DNA from: an uncultured Magnetospirillum sp.
GTDB lineage: Bacteria; Pseudomonadota; Alphaproteobacteria; Rhodospirillales; Magnetospirillaceae
Length of the DNA: 64,000 nt
Direction: 5' to 3'
Assembly (NCBI RefSeq): GCF_903853455.1
Contig: NZ_CAINTR010000064.1
Span: 81,005 to 145,004 of the forward strand
A model generated the notes under the pieces. The model ran no database searches and was not told the DNA's origin. It was given only the letters and a program-made list of their open reading frames with translations. Shown here one piece after another: positions 41,414 through 51,467 of this stretch (positions are counted from its first letter, which is position 1; every line of letters begins with the position of its first letter). The position numbers were made by a program, and so were the translations under genes.

Positions 41414-43057
41414 TTACGGGATCATTCCAGGGAACACATAGGCTTGCAGGGTGGTGATCACGCAGATGATCAGCACCATCAGGATGCTGTGCTTCAGGGT
41501 GAAGCGGAACAGGTTCGACTCCGATCCCACCAGCCCCACGGCGGCGCAGGCCACCGCGATGGATTGCGGCGAGATCATCTTGCCGGTAACGCCGCCGGTG
41601 GTGTTGGCCGCCACCAGCAGGATGTCCTTGACCCCGATCTGGTTGGCGGTGGTGCCTTGCAGGGCGCAGAACAGGGCGTTGGACGAGGTGTCCGAACCGG
41701 TGAGGAACACGCCCAGCCAGCCGAGGATCGGCGAGAAGAACGGGAAGGTGTCGCCGGCGCCGGCCAACAGCAGCGCCAGGGTGGTGGACAGGCCCGAGGC
41801 GTTGGCGACGAAGGCGAAGGCCAGCACCGAACCGATGGTGTAGACCGGCCGCTTGAGTTCGTTCAGGGTCTCGCCGAACACCTTGACGCCGTCCGAAGCC
41901 CGAAGGCCCAGGAAGACGATGGAAATGATGGCGGCGATCAGGATGGCGGTGCCGGTGGCCGACAGCAGGTTGAGGGTGTAGACCGCCGGCACGGCCTTGA
42001 CGGCGGCGGCGACGGGCGGCCCCTTCGACACCAGATTATGGAGGTAGGGCACCTCCCAGTTGATGTTGGTGAACACCAGCTCTCCGCCCTTGGCGAACAT
42101 CGCCTTGAACGGCTTCAGGCTCCAGATGCTGACCATGACGGTCAGGATCAGGAAGGGCGACCACGCCCGGATGACCTGACCGGTGGTGTAGTCGTGGGAG
42201 TGCTTTTCCTCGGCGGTCTCGGTCTTGAAGCGGAAGATCTTGACCGGCTTCCAGAACTTCAGGAAGACGGTGATGCAGACTAGGCTGAACAGGGCCGAGA
42301 TGACGTCGGGCAGTTCCGGGCCGATGAAGTTGGAGGTAAAATATTGGCCGACGGCGAAGCTGACCCCCGCCACCACGATGGCCGGCCAGGTTTCCCGGAC
42401 GCCCTTCCAGCCGTCCATGATCAGGATGATCCAGAACGGCACGATCACCGACAGGAACGGCAGTTGACGGCCGGCCATGGCGCCGATCTTGAACGGGTCC
42501 AGGCCAGAGACCTGACCGGCGACGATGATGGGAATGCCCATGGCGCCGAAGGCCACCGGCGCGGTATTGGCGATCAGGCACAGGCCGGCGGCGTAGAGCG
42601 GATTGAAGCCCAACCCCACCAGCAGGGCGGCGGTGATGGCCACCGGAGCGCCGAAGCCCGCCGCGCCCTCCAGGAAGGCGCCGAAACAAAAGCCGATCAT
42701 CAGCATCTGAAGGCGCTGGTCGGCGGTAATCGCCACCACCGAGGCGCGGATGATCTCAAATTGGCCGGTCTTGACCGTGACCTTATACAGGAACACCGCC
42801 GCGATGATGATCCAGGCGATGGGCCACAGGCCAAACACGAAGCCCTGGACCACCGACATCACCGCCGAGGCCACCGGCATGTGGTAGAACAGCACCGCCA
42901 CCAACAGGGCCAGCAGCACCGTGATGGTGCCGGCCACATGGCCTTTCATGCGGAACACGGCCAGGGCCGCGAAGAAAAAGATGATGGGAATGGCGGCGAC
43001 CAGGGCGGACAGCCATAGGTTCCCGAGCGGATCGTAGATTTGCGACCAGATTTGCAT
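41414..43057 (-). CDS. lldP: L-lactate/glycolate permease (LldP family)
   Basis: A 547-residue polytopic membrane protein with 12-14 hydrophobic segments, homologous in pattern to LldP/GlcA proton symporters ([32 protein letters not shown], and [28 protein letters not shown] near the end). Family members carry lactate, glycolate and glycerate; the glc operon beside it makes glycolate the more likely physiological substrate. AAGGGAGG precedes the ATG. It is the first gene of the lldP-dctPQM unit, and a half-site shared with the glcB upstream palindrome lies about 100 bp upstream (43152-43160). Confidence 0.93.
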   Translation of the reverse strand: MQIWSQIYDPLGNLWLSALVAAIPIIFFFAALAVFRMKGHVAGTITVLLALLVAVLFYHMPVASAVMSVVQGFVFGLWPIAWIIIAAVFLYKVTVKTGQFEIIRASVVAITADQRLQMLMIGFCFGAFLEGAAGFGAPVAITAALLVGLGFNPLYAAGLCLIANTAPVAFGAMGIPIIVAGQVSGLDPFKIGAMAGRQLPFLSVIVPFWIILIMDGWKGVRETWPAIVVAGVSFAVGQYFTSNFIGPELPDVISALFSLVCITVFLKFWKPVKIFRFKTETAEEKHSHDYTTGQVIRAWSPFLILTVMVSIWSLKPFKAMFAKGGELVFTNINWEVPYLHNLVSKGPPVAAAVKAVPAVYTLNLLSATGTAILIAAIISIVFLGLRASDGVKVFGETLNELKRPVYTIGSVLAFAFVANASGLSTTLALLLAGAGDTFPFFSPILGWLGVFLTGSDTSSNALFCALQGTTANQIGVKDILLVAANTTGGVTGKMISPQSIAVACAAVGLVGSESNLFRFTLKHSILMVLIICVITTLQAYVFPGMIP

Positions 43058-43207
43058 GTCTTCGGTTCCTCCCTTAGGTCACGGCATGATCTCCGCCAGA
43101 CCCTTGTTATTTATAGAGAACGATGCCTGCCGTTATAGTTCGGCATTACATGTGGAAACGCACACCCAACACAATCGTCGTAGAACTTTCTGGTTAGTTT
43201 CCTTCTG

Positions 43208-44020
43208 TTAACGGTCGGCCGACGCCAGACCGGGACGCGGGCAAATTCCGCCGAAGGCGGCGGTGATCTCGGCGGCGCCCCGGTTGACGATCTCGCCCAG
43301 GACCGCCATCCGGCTGTTGCTGACCCGCGCCTTGGGCGCCGACAGCGACACCGCCGCCACCGGCTGGCCGACCTCGTCGAAAATGGCGGCGGCGACACAG
43401 CGCAGGCCGATGGAGTGCTCTTCATCGTCGACGGCGTAGCCCTGGGCGCGAACCGTGGCCAATTCCTCGAACAGCCGCTCGGGCGAGGTGATGGTGTTGG
43501 CGGTCAGGCGGGGCAGGCCGCGCCACTCGACCAGCTTGCGGACCTCCGGGACGGGCATTTCCGCCAGCAGCGCCTTGCCCAACGCCGAGCAGTACATCCC
43601 CACCCGCGCCCCGGGCTTGGCCATGGCCCGCATCATCTCGCGGCTTTCCACCTGGGACATGTAGACGATCTCGCCCTGGTCGGCGATGGCGAGATTGGCG
43701 CTTTCGCCGCTGGCCTCCATCATGCGGTACAGCACCGGCCGGGCGAAGGCGGTGATCTCGCGTGAGCGTACGAAGGCGATGCCGACGATGAAGGCCTGAA
43801 CCCCGATCTGCCACACGCCGCGCTCGGGAGCGAAGCGCACATAGCCGGCCACCTGGAGGGTGGTCAGCAGGCGGTGGACGGTGGAGACCGGCAGGCTGGT
43901 TCGCCCGGCGATCTCGGACAGGGTCAGGCCGCGATCCTCCGCCGCCAGGGTGTCCAGCAGCCCCAGCGCGCGCGTCAAGGATTGCACGATCCCGGGTTCG
44001 GCGGCCTTGGGCGCCGTCAT
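43208..44020 (-). CDS. IclR-family transcriptional regulator
   Basis: A 270-residue regulator. The N-terminal winged helix (ALGLLDTLAAEDRGLTLSEIAGRTSLPVSTVHRLL) is followed by the IclR effector domain (YCSALGKALLAEMP, YAVDDEEHSIGLRCVAAAIFD). The ATG at 44020 overlaps the glcF stop (ATGA), so the regulator is made from the tail of the operon it probably controls. It could respond to glycolate or glyoxylate. The upstream frame to 44314 is a shadow. Candidate target: the palindrome at 50456-50472. Confidence 0.92.
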   Translation of the reverse strand: MTAPKAAEPGIVQSLTRALGLLDTLAAEDRGLTLSEIAGRTSLPVSTVHRLLTTLQVAGYVRFAPERGVWQIGVQAFIVGIAFVRSREITAFARPVLYRMMEASGESANLAIADQGEIVYMSQVESREMMRAMAKPGARVGMYCSALGKALLAEMPVPEVRKLVEWRGLPRLTANTITSPERLFEELATVRAQGYAVDDEEHSIGLRCVAAAIFDEVGQPVAAVSLSAPKARVSNSRMAVLGEIVNRGAAEITAAFGGICPRPGLASADR

Positions 44021-45234
44021 GGCAACGCCTCCTCGAGCAGTTCGATCCAATGTCGCACCGCAAGCTCGGTCCCGCCCTGCAAATGCAGCTGACAGCCGAT
44101 ATTGGCGGTAACGATGACCTCCGGCCGTGACACGGTCAAGGCCTCGAGCTTGCGCCGCCGCAAGCGCTGCCCCAGATCGGCTTCCAGCACCGAATTGGCG
44201 CCGCCCGAACCGCAGCACAGATGCTTGTCGGCAACCGGACCGACGGCAAAGCCCAGCCGCCCCAGGATGGTTTCCACCGCGTCGGGCAGCTTGAGGGCAT
44301 GCTGCTGGGAACACGGCACATGAACCGCGACCCGGCGGCCGCCGCCATCCACCCCCAGGCGCGACAAATCTTCCCCCAGCAGGATCTCGCCGAGGTCACG
44401 GGCAAGGTCCGAGATCCGGCGGGCCTTGGCGGCATAGACGGGATCGTCGGCCAGGACCTCGCCGTAGTCATGAATGAACGAGCCGCAGCCCGAGGCGGTC
44501 GGCACGATGGCCTCGGCGCCGGCCTCCACCAACGGCCACCAAGCGTCGATATTGCGCCGCGCCTGGTCGAGCCCCTCGTCGGCAGCGCCCAGATGGTAGT
44601 TCAAGGCGCCGCAGCATCCGGCAGCGGGGACTTCGATCAGGCTGAGGCCCAGCCGGTCCAGCACCCGCGCCGCCGCCGGATTGATGGCGGGAGAGGCCGC
44701 CTTCTGGACGCAACCGGCCAGCGCCACCACCACCCGCCGGTGATGGCCCGCCGGCCAGGCGGCAGGCGGGTGGTGACGGCCGACCATGCGTGCCAGCGCC
44801 GCCGGCAACACCGGCCGCAACACCCGCCCCAGGCCCAGCAGCACGCCCAGCCCGACGCTGTTGCCCAGCACCTTGCGCACCAGCCAGCGCCGCAGCCGGT
44901 CCCGCCCGGGCCGAGGCAACTCGGTCTCCATGACCGCGCGGGCAATATCGATCAGCCGGCCGTAGCGCACCCCCGAGGGACAGGTGGTCTCGCACGAGCG
45001 GCAGCCGAGGCAGCGGTCGAGATGACGCCGGGTGCCCTCGGTGACGGCGGCGCCTTCCAGCATGGCCTTGATCAGGTAGATGCGCCCGCGCGGCCCGTCG
45101 CGCTCGTCGCGCAGCTCCACATAGGTGGGACAGGTGGCGGTGCAAAAGCCGCAGTGGACGCAGGCGCCGATGATGGCTTTGGCCTCGACGGCCCAGGGCT
45201 GGTTGTGGAAGCGGGGAGCGATGTCGGCGCGCAT
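44017..45234 (-). CDS. glcF: glycolate oxidase iron-sulfur subunit
   Basis: A 405-residue protein with two [4Fe-4S] motifs near the N-terminus (CVHCGFCTATCPTY and CLGCRSCETTCPSGV) and two CCG-type cysteine clusters later (AAGCCGALNYH and CCGSGGANSVL). It passes electrons from GlcD/GlcE to the quinone pool at the inner membrane. The ATG at 45234 follows the glcE stop by two bases. The fused-looking longer frame is a shadow of glcE/glcD. Confidence 0.95.
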   Translation of the reverse strand: MRADIAPRFHNQPWAVEAKAIIGACVHCGFCTATCPTYVELRDERDGPRGRIYLIKAMLEGAAVTEGTRRHLDRCLGCRSCETTCPSGVRYGRLIDIARAVMETELPRPGRDRLRRWLVRKVLGNSVGLGVLLGLGRVLRPVLPAALARMVGRHHPPAAWPAGHHRRVVVALAGCVQKAASPAINPAAARVLDRLGLSLIEVPAAGCCGALNYHLGAADEGLDQARRNIDAWWPLVEAGAEAIVPTASGCGSFIHDYGEVLADDPVYAAKARRISDLARDLGEILLGEDLSRLGVDGGGRRVAVHVPCSQQHALKLPDAVETILGRLGFAVGPVADKHLCCGSGGANSVLEADLGQRLRRRKLEALTVSRPEVIVTANIGCQLHLQGGTELAVRHWIELLEEALP

Positions 45235-45236
45235 GA

Positions 45237-46292
45237 TCACATCCAGCCGTAGAGGCGGCCGGGATTGAGAATCCCCGCCGGGTCGAAGGAGGCCTTGAGG
45301 CGCCGGTGCAGGGCCGCCAGCCCCGGCGGCGGCGACTGGCGCACCTCGCCGTTGCGATTGCCGCCGCGGAACAGGTCGACGTGGCCGCCGGCCTTGGCCG
45401 CCACGGTGGCCAGGGTGGTGAGGTCGCCGCCGCGCACCCAGCGCTGCGCCCCGCCCCAATCGATCAGGGTGGTGGCACCGTGCAGCATGGGCGGCGTGGT
45501 CGAGGCCACCGACAGCCGCCACAGCGGCTGGCTGCCGGCGAAGAAGGGCAGACGCTGTTCGCGCAGATCGGCCCAGCAGCTCTCGGACTCGGCCAGGACG
45601 CTGCCGCCCCAGCGCTCGGCCATGGCGTCCGGCGCGAACGAGCCGGAGAAGCGCAGATACAGGCGCCCATCCACCCAAGCGGCCCCGCTGAGCGGCACCG
45701 GACGTCCGGCCAGTTCGTTCATCCGCTCGATGGCGGTGGCTTGATCCAAGGCCGTCACCAGGGTCACGGCGCGGCGCGGCGCGGGCAACACCTTCAGGCT
45801 GATTTCGGTGATCACCCCCAAAGTGCCCAGCGCCCCGGCCTGGAGCCGCGACACGTCGTAGCCGGCGACGTTCTTCATCACCTGACCGCCGAAGCGCAGA
45901 TGCTCGCCCTTGCCGTTGATCAGCCGCACCCCCAGCACCATGTCGCGCATGGAGCCGCCCCATGGCCGCGCCGGTCCCGACAGGTTGCAGGCCAGGGTGC
46001 CGCCCAAGGTGGCGCCGGCGCCAAGATGGGGCGGTTCGAACGACAGCGCCTGACCATGCTCGGCCAGCGCCGCCTCGACCTCGGCCAGGGGCGTTCCGGC
46101 ACGGGCGGTCAGCACCAGTTCGGTGGGATCGTAGGTCACGATGCCGCGATGGCCGCCGACCTCCAGCGCCTCGCCGGTGACGGTACGGCCGAGAAGACCG
46201 GCCTTGCTGGAGCCGCCCTTGATCTCGACCGGGCGACTGTCGGCGGCGGCGGAACGGACCTGCTCGACCATCTGGGGCGCAAGGTCGCTCAT
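45237..46292 (-). CDS. glcE: glycolate oxidase FAD-binding subunit
   Basis: A 351-residue flavoprotein subunit. The N-terminal FAD_binding_4 domain reads IKGGSSKAGLLG, PTELVLTARAGTPLAEVEAAL, PPHLGAGATLGGTLACNLSGP and MKNVAGYDVSRLQAGALGTLG. It is shorter than GlcD, as expected. Its ATG overlaps the glcD stop by one base (TGATG). Confidence 0.95.
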   Translation of the reverse strand: MSDLAPQMVEQVRSAAADSRPVEIKGGSSKAGLLGRTVTGEALEVGGHRGIVTYDPTELVLTARAGTPLAEVEAALAEHGQALSFEPPHLGAGATLGGTLACNLSGPARPWGGSMRDMVLGVRLINGKGEHLRFGGQVMKNVAGYDVSRLQAGALGTLGVITEISLKVLPAPRRAVTLVTALDQATAIERMNELAGRPVPLSGAAWVDGRLYLRFSGSFAPDAMAERWGGSVLAESESCWADLREQRLPFFAGSQPLWRLSVASTTPPMLHGATTLIDWGGAQRWVRGGDLTTLATVAAKAGGHVDLFRGGNRNGEVRQSPPPGLAALHRRLKASFDPAGILNPGRLYGWM

Positions 46293-47737
46293 CAGAACCC
46301 TCCGCCTTTGCGCAGCGCTCGGTATTCCTGGCACTGCTTGAGCAACGGCACGCCCTTGCCGGGGTTGAGGGTTCCCCCGGGGTCGAATGCCGCCTTGACG
46401 GCATGGAACTGGTTGATCTCCTCGTCGCCGAACTGGGTCGGCATCTGGCGGATCTTCTCCAGGCCGACGCCGTGCTCGCCGGTGATGCAACCGCCGACCT
46501 CGACGCAGAGTTCGAGGATGCGGCCGCCGAATTCCTCGGTCTTCTCCACCTGACCGGGGATGCCGGCATCGAACAGGATCAGCGGATGCAGGTTGCCGTC
46601 GCCGGCATGGAAGACATTGGCGACGGCGAGGCCGTATTCCGCCGACAGGGCAGCGATGCGCTCCAGCACGTTGGACAGCTCGCGGCGGGGAATGGTGCCG
46701 TCCATGCAGTAATAGTCGGGCGAGATGCGCCCCACCGCCGGGAAGGCCGATTTGCGCCCCTTCCACAGCAGCAGCCGCTCGGCCTCGCTGCGGGACACCC
46801 GGAGGCTGAGGGGCTCGGTACGGCTCATTACCGCCTCGACCCGGGCCAGTTGGTCGGCGACCTCCTCGACGCTGCCATCGACCTCGCACAGCAGCAGCGC
46901 CGCCGCCTCGACCGGGTAGCCGGCATGGGCGAAATCCTCGGCGGCACGGATCGCCAGCCCGTCCATCATTTCCAGGCCGGCAGGGATGATGCCCTCGGCG
47001 ATCAGCTGCTGCACCGCGTCGCCGGCCTGACGCAGGGTGGCGTATCCCGCCACCACCACCTGGGCGATCTCGGGCAACGGCAGCAGCTTGACGGTGGCCT
47101 CGACCACGATGCCCAGCAGCCCTTCCGAGCCGATGACCAGCGCCATCATGTCGTAGCCGGCGGAATCCAGGCTTCGGCCGCCCAGGCTGAGCAGTTCGCC
47201 CTCCGCTGTCACCATCTTGACCGCCATGACGTTGTGGACGGTAAGTCCGTATTTCAGGCAATGCACCCCGCCCGAATTCTCGGCGACATTGCCGCCGATG
47301 GTGCAGGCGATCTGCGACGACGGGTCGGGAGCGTAATAAAGTCCCAGCGGCTTGACCGCCTGGGAAATGGCCAGGTTGGTCACCCCCGGCTGGACGCGGG
47401 CGGTGCGTGCCGCCGGATCGATGGCCAGGATGCGATCAAGGCGGGCCAGGCTCATCAGCACCCCTTGCGCGTGGGGGGTCGCGCCCGCCGACAGGCCGGT
47501 GCCGGCGCCGCGCGCCACCAGCGGCACGCCGTGGCGGTGGCACAGCCGCGCCACCGCCTGGACCTCCTCGACCGAGCCGGGCAGCACCACCAGCATGGGC
47601 TGCTGGCGGATGATGGCGAGGCCGTCGCACTCATAGGGTTTGGCGGTCTCGGAATCGGCGATCACGAAGCAGGGATCGACGATCCCCCGCAACGCCTCGG
47701 CCAGACGGCCGGGATCGATGGCCGATTCCGTCGCCAT
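46292..47737 (-). CDS. glcD: glycolate oxidase catalytic flavoprotein subunit
   Basis: A 481-residue flavoenzyme that oxidises glycolate to glyoxylate. The FAD_binding_4 motifs (PLVARGAGTGLSAGATPHAQGVL, PDPSSQIACTIGGNVAENSGG) and the C-terminal FAD-oxidase domain (VFHAGDGNLHPLILFD, GEHGVGLEK) are intact. D-lactate or 2-hydroxyglutarate dehydrogenases share this fold, but GlcE, GlcF and malate synthase G next door identify it. The start overlaps the glcG stop (TAATG). Confidence 0.96.
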   Translation of the reverse strand: MATESAIDPGRLAEALRGIVDPCFVIADSETAKPYECDGLAIIRQQPMLVVLPGSVEEVQAVARLCHRHGVPLVARGAGTGLSAGATPHAQGVLMSLARLDRILAIDPAARTARVQPGVTNLAISQAVKPLGLYYAPDPSSQIACTIGGNVAENSGGVHCLKYGLTVHNVMAVKMVTAEGELLSLGGRSLDSAGYDMMALVIGSEGLLGIVVEATVKLLPLPEIAQVVVAGYATLRQAGDAVQQLIAEGIIPAGLEMMDGLAIRAAEDFAHAGYPVEAAALLLCEVDGSVEEVADQLARVEAVMSRTEPLSLRVSRSEAERLLLWKGRKSAFPAVGRISPDYYCMDGTIPRRELSNVLERIAALSAEYGLAVANVFHAGDGNLHPLILFDAGIPGQVEKTEEFGGRILELCVEVGGCITGEHGVGLEKIRQMPTQFGDEEINQFHAVKAAFDPGGTLNPGKGVPLLKQCQEYRALRKGGGF

Positions 47738-48159
47738 TACAGCGTCGCCAGGAAGTGGTCGATACCGGCCTGGGCACACTGCATGTCCTGCTGCGGCGTG
47801 CCCGAGCTGAGGCCGATGCCGCCGACCACCGCGCCGGCCACCGAGACCGGCAGACCGCCGCCGACGATGCTCAGGCGCCCGCCCAGCATGGAATTGATGC
47901 CGAAGGCCAGGTTTCCCGGCACCGCGACGGCGTTGTATTCGTGGGTGGCCTTGCGGGCGGCGGCGGCGGTGAACGCCTTGTCCTGGGCGACGGTGACGCT
48001 GGTGATCTTGCCGCCGTCCATGCGCTCGAAGGCGATCAGGTTGCCGGACTCGTCCACCACGGCGATGCACATGGGAATGCCGATCTTGCTCGCCTCGGCG
48101 CGGGCTCCGTCGATCAGCACCTTGGCGTCGTCGATGGACAGTCTTTGGATGGTCAACAT
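47737..48159 (-). CDS. glcG: GlcG/HbpS-family protein
   Basis: A 140-residue protein of the heme-degrading/HbpS (GlcG) family, with a pattern start of IDDAKVLIDGARAEASKIGIPMCIAVVDESGNLIAFERMDG and the glycine-rich LGGRLSIVGGGLPVSVAGAVVGGIGLS. Its role in glycolate operons is unclear; some relatives bind heme or cobalamin. It has no signal peptide, so it is probably cytosolic here. AAGGAAC precedes the ATG. It lies 35 bp after glcB and overlaps glcD. Confidence 0.9.
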   Translation of the reverse strand: MLTIQRLSIDDAKVLIDGARAEASKIGIPMCIAVVDESGNLIAFERMDGGKITSVTVAQDKAFTAAAARKATHEYNAVAVPGNLAFGINSMLGGRLSIVGGGLPVSVAGAVVGGIGLSSGTPQQDMQCAQAGIDHFLATL

Positions 48160-48194
48160 GCGTTGGGTTCCTTTTTCCTGTGTGGAGAATTATG

Positions 48195-50369
48195 TCAGCC
48201 GCCGAAGCGGGCCTTGGCCTCGCGCCGACGGGCGTGCAGCACCGGCTCGGTATAGCCGCTGGGCTGGACCCGGCCCTTGAACACCAGATCGCAGGCGGCC
48301 TGGAAGGCGACGCTGGCGGCGAAGTCGGGCGCCATGGGGCGATAGGCCGGGTCACCGGCATTCTGGCCGTCGACCACGGCGGCCATGCGCTTCAACGTCT
48401 CCGTCACCTGGGCCTCGGAGCAAATGCCGTGATGCAGCCAGTTGGCGATGTGCTGGCTAGAGATGCGCAGCGTGGCGCGATCCTCCATCAGCCCGACATT
48501 GTTGATGTCGGGAACCTTGGAACAGCCGACGCCCTGGTCGATCCAGCGCACCACATAGCCAAGGATGCCCTGGGCGTTGTTGTCCAGCTCGGCCTGGATT
48601 TCGCCCTCCGACAGATTGCGGCCGCCCAGCAGCGGCACGGTGAGGATGGCGTCGAGGCTGGCGCGCGGGCGGCTGGACAACTCCAGCTGACGGGCGGCGA
48701 CGTCCACGTCGAGATAGTGCATGGAATGCAGGGTGGCGGCGGTGGGCGACGGCACCCAGGCGGTGTTGGCGCCGGCCTTGGGATGGGCGATCTTGGCCGC
48801 GACCATCTGGCGCATCTCGTCGGGCTTGGCCCACATGCCCTTGCCGATCTGGGCCCGGCCGCGCAAGCCGCATTCCAGGCCCATATCCACGTTCCAGTCC
48901 TCGTAGGCGGCGATCCACGGCTGGGTCTTGATCTCCTCCTTGGGCAGGAAGGGGCCAGCCTCCATGCTGGTGTGGATTTCGTCGCCGGTGCGGTCGAGGA
49001 AGCCGGTGTTGATGAAGACGATGCGATCCTTGACCGCCCGGATGCATTCCTTGAGGTTGACGGTGGTGCGCCGCTCCTCGTCCATGACGCCGACCTTCAT
49101 GGTGTTGCGCGTCAGCCCGAGGACATCCTCGACCCGGGCGAACAGGTCGTCGGTGAGCTTGGCCTCCTCGGGGCCGTGCATCTTGGGCTTGACGATGTAG
49201 ATGCTGGCGGTGCGGCTGTTGCGATGGCGGCCGGTGCCCTTGAAGTCGTGGATGGCAGCCAGGGTGGTGACCATGGCGTCGAGGAAGCCCTCCGGGATTT
49301 CCTTGCCGTCCTTGTCCAGCACCGCGTCGGTGGTCATCAGATGGCCGACATTGCGCGCCAGCAGCAGCGAACGGCCGTGCAGGACGATCTCTCCGCCGTC
49401 GGGAGCGGTAAAGTGGCGGTCGGGGGTCATGGTCCGGGTCAGGGCCTTGCCGCCCTTGTCGAAGGTCTCCGACAGGTCGCCCTTCATCAGGCCGAACCAG
49501 TTGCGATAGGCCGCCACCTTGTCGGCGGCATCGACGGCGGCGATGGAATCCTCGAAGTCTTGGATGGTGGTCAGCGCCGCTTCCAGCACCAGATCCTTGA
49601 CCCCCGAGGCGACGGAAGCGCCGATGGGGTGCTTGTGATCGACCTGGATCTCCAGATGCAGGCCATGATGGCGCAGCAGCACCGAGGACGGCTCGGCGCC
49701 GCCGAGCGTGCCGATGAACTGGGCCGGATCGGCCAGCCCGGTCTCGCCGCCGCTGGCCAGCCCCACCACCAGGGCGCCGGCCTTGACCCCATAGGCGGAC
49801 GCATCGGCGTGGCTGCCGCGCGCCAGCGGCACCGCCCGGTCGAGCAGGGCGTTGGCATAGGCGATCACCGCCGCGCCGCGCTTGGGATTATAGCGGGCGC
49901 CCTTCTCCAGCCCGTCGGCCTCGGCGATCACGTCGCTGCCGTACAGCGCGTCGTAGAGGCTGCCCCAACGGGCGTTGGCGGCGTTCAGCGCGAAGCGGGC
50001 GTTCATCACCGGCACCACCAACTGCGGTCCGGCCATGCGGGCGATCTCGTCATCGACCCCGGTGGTCCCCACCTGGAAGGCCGATCCCTCGGGGACCAGA
50101 TAGCCGATCTCCACCAGGAAGCGCTTATAGGCGACAGCGTCGAAGGCCTGCCCCCGCCGTTCCACGTGCCAGGCGTCGATCTTGGCCTGGATGGTGTCGC
50201 GCTTTTCCAGAAGAGCGCGGTTGCGCGGCCCCAGCTCGGCGATGATCCGCTCGAATCCGCTCCAGAACGCCTCGGGCGCCACGCCGGTTCCGGGCGCGAT
50301 CTCGCCCTCGATCAAATCGTGGAGAACCTTGGCGATGGAGAGCCCGCCACGGGCGATGCGCTGGGTCAT
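48195..50369 (-). CDS. glcB: malate synthase G
   Basis: A 724-residue monomeric enzyme condensing glyoxylate with acetyl-CoA to give malate, and the first gene of the glc operon. Characteristic stretches are [17 protein letters not shown] in the N-terminal part, [64 protein letters not shown] (active-site region), [21 protein letters not shown] and [11 protein letters not shown]. Length is normal for isoform G. A possible operator lies 87-103 bp upstream of its ATG. Confidence 0.97.
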   Translation of the reverse strand: MTQRIARGGLSIAKVLHDLIEGEIAPGTGVAPEAFWSGFERIIAELGPRNRALLEKRDTIQAKIDAWHVERRGQAFDAVAYKRFLVEIGYLVPEGSAFQVGTTGVDDEIARMAGPQLVVPVMNARFALNAANARWGSLYDALYGSDVIAEADGLEKGARYNPKRGAAVIAYANALLDRAVPLARGSHADASAYGVKAGALVVGLASGGETGLADPAQFIGTLGGAEPSSVLLRHHGLHLEIQVDHKHPIGASVASGVKDLVLEAALTTIQDFEDSIAAVDAADKVAAYRNWFGLMKGDLSETFDKGGKALTRTMTPDRHFTAPDGGEIVLHGRSLLLARNVGHLMTTDAVLDKDGKEIPEGFLDAMVTTLAAIHDFKGTGRHRNSRTASIYIVKPKMHGPEEAKLTDDLFARVEDVLGLTRNTMKVGVMDEERRTTVNLKECIRAVKDRIVFINTGFLDRTGDEIHTSMEAGPFLPKEEIKTQPWIAAYEDWNVDMGLECGLRGRAQIGKGMWAKPDEMRQMVAAKIAHPKAGANTAWVPSPTAATLHSMHYLDVDVAARQLELSSRPRASLDAILTVPLLGGRNLSEGEIQAELDNNAQGILGYVVRWIDQGVGCSKVPDINNVGLMEDRATLRISSQHIANWLHHGICSEAQVTETLKRMAAVVDGQNAGDPAYRPMAPDFAASVAFQAACDLVFKGRVQPSGYTEPVLHARRREAKARFGG

Positions 50370-50455
50370 GATCTCGAAGCCTTGCTGAGTTGTGAAGGAC
50401 CGCGATCATGGTTGCTTCGACACCCCCGTCAAAGCAAACGCAATTTCAGAAATCG

Positions 50456-50472
50456 TTTCCACGATATGGAAA
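50456..50472. promoter_or_regulatory. candidate IclR-type operator upstream of glcB
   Basis: TTTCCA-CGATA-TGGAAA is a 17-bp perfect palindrome with a 5-bp spacer. Sites of IclR-family regulators are often TTTCC/GGAAA palindromes. The 9-mer CGTTTCCAC spanning its left arm recurs as CGTTTCCAC on the other strand at 43152-43160 upstream of lldP. The site also lies just past the norF stop, so it is the only promoter space for glcB. Confidence 0.45.
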
Positions 50473-50483
50473 AGCGATGGGAC

Positions 50484-50795
50484 TCAGCCGCCGCGCCATC
50501 CGGCGATGGCGTAGAGGATCAGACAGCCGCCCAGGATCACCAGCAACAGCGCGGTGAAGACGGCGCGCCAGCCGCTGCCCGCCCGACGCAGGTCGAGGAA
50601 GTGGTCGAGCACCTGACGGGCCTTGATGAACGAGGCGACCAGGGCCACCAGCACCGCCACCAGCGAGCTTCGATGGCCGCCGCCGCCGGTCAGGGCGGCA
50701 CCGACCGACACCACGGTGAGCCCGGCCAGGATGACCCAGGCGCGAACGAGGCGGCGGCCCCAGGCGTGGCCGTCTTCAGGGGTAAGGGCACTCAT
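50484..50795 (-). CDS. norF: NorF-like membrane protein
   Basis: A 103-residue protein with three hydrophobic segments (AWVILAGLTVVSVGAAL; SSLVAVLVALVASFIKARQVLDHFLDLR; WRAVFTALLLVILGGCLILYAIA), similar to cytochrome oxidase subunit IV/NorF small proteins. It is the last gene of the nor operon, with an ATGA overlap with norE. NorF aids full NO reductase activity in some species. Confidence 0.82.
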   Translation of the reverse strand: MSALTPEDGHAWGRRLVRAWVILAGLTVVSVGAALTGGGGHRSSLVAVLVALVASFIKARQVLDHFLDLRRAGSGWRAVFTALLLVILGGCLILYAIAGWRGG

Positions 50796-51370
50796 CGCAA
50801 CAGATACACCAGGGGGAAGAGGATCAGCCAGACCAGATCGATCATGTGCCAAAAAGCGGCGCCGGTTTCCAGGTTCTCGACCGAGTTCTTCCAGGCGACG
50901 ATGCCCAGCACGATGATCCCCATCACCACATGCAGGGCGTGGAAGCCGGTCAGCAGGTAGAACAGGGTGAAGAAGGTGTTGGTCTCGATCCCCCAGCCAT
51001 GGGCGGCCTTGTCGGCATACTCCACCCCCTTGATCGCCAGGAAGCAGCCGCCCAGCCCCATGGCGGCCAGCAGCCAGAGACGCGAGGGCGTCACCCCTTT
51101 CAGCGCCCTGGCCTGCACCGCCCGGGCGGCGCAATAGCCGCTGGTGATCAGCACCAGGGTGTTCAGCCCGCCCAGCATCACGTTGAGGCTGGCCTGCCCG
51201 GCCTGGAACATGGCCGGATGCAACAGGCGGGCGACGGCGAAGCCCAGCAGCAAGGCGCCGAACACCACCAACTCGCTGAGGATCAGCACCCACATCAGGG
51301 GATTTCCGGGCAGATCCGACAACACCCCCCAATCGGCGGGAGTGTCGATCTCGGCTGACGCCTCGCTCAT
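50792..51370 (-). CDS. norE: NorE, cytochrome oxidase subunit III-like protein
   Basis: A 192-residue membrane protein with five hydrophobic segments and the subunit-III pattern (VLILSELVVFGALLLGFAVARL; HALHVVMGIIVLGIVAWKN; AAFWHMIDLVWLILFPLVYLL). NorE supports assembly or activity of NO reductase. GAGGGAC precedes the ATG. A 97-bp gap with two hairpins separates it from norD. Confidence 0.9.
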   Translation of the reverse strand: MSEASAEIDTPADWGVLSDLPGNPLMWVLILSELVVFGALLLGFAVARLLHPAMFQAGQASLNVMLGGLNTLVLITSGYCAARAVQARALKGVTPSRLWLLAAMGLGGCFLAIKGVEYADKAAHGWGIETNTFFTLFYLLTGFHALHVVMGIIVLGIVAWKNSVENLETGAAFWHMIDLVWLILFPLVYLLR

Positions 51371-51395
51371 TGTTTATGTCCCTCAGGCGCCGGGC

Positions 51396-51450
51396 GGGGC
51401 CTCACGGCCCCTTGGCTCCTCCGCTGCGCTCCGGGCGCCGCAATGGCGCC
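51396..51450 (-). repeat. two intercistronic hairpins between norD and norE
   Basis: Hairpin 1 (51396-51411) is GGGGCC-TCAC-GGCCCC. Hairpin 2 (51434-51450) is GGCGCC-GCAAT-GGCGCC. Both lie in the only sizeable gap of the late nor operon. Neither is followed by a T-run, so they are more likely to act as mRNA-stability or attenuation elements than as full terminators. Confidence 0.5.
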
Positions 51451-51467
51451 GCGCTCACTACGTTCGC

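Noticed and set aside
44017..48361. Apparent fusions of GlcF, GlcE and GlcD into very long proteins
   Set aside because: The extensions are shadow frames of neighbours. Each gene has a proper start at a one- to four-base junction.
48180..50960. 926-codon frame antisense to malate synthase G
   Set aside because: Runs through glcB and into norF/norE on the other strand; composition is that of a mirror frame.
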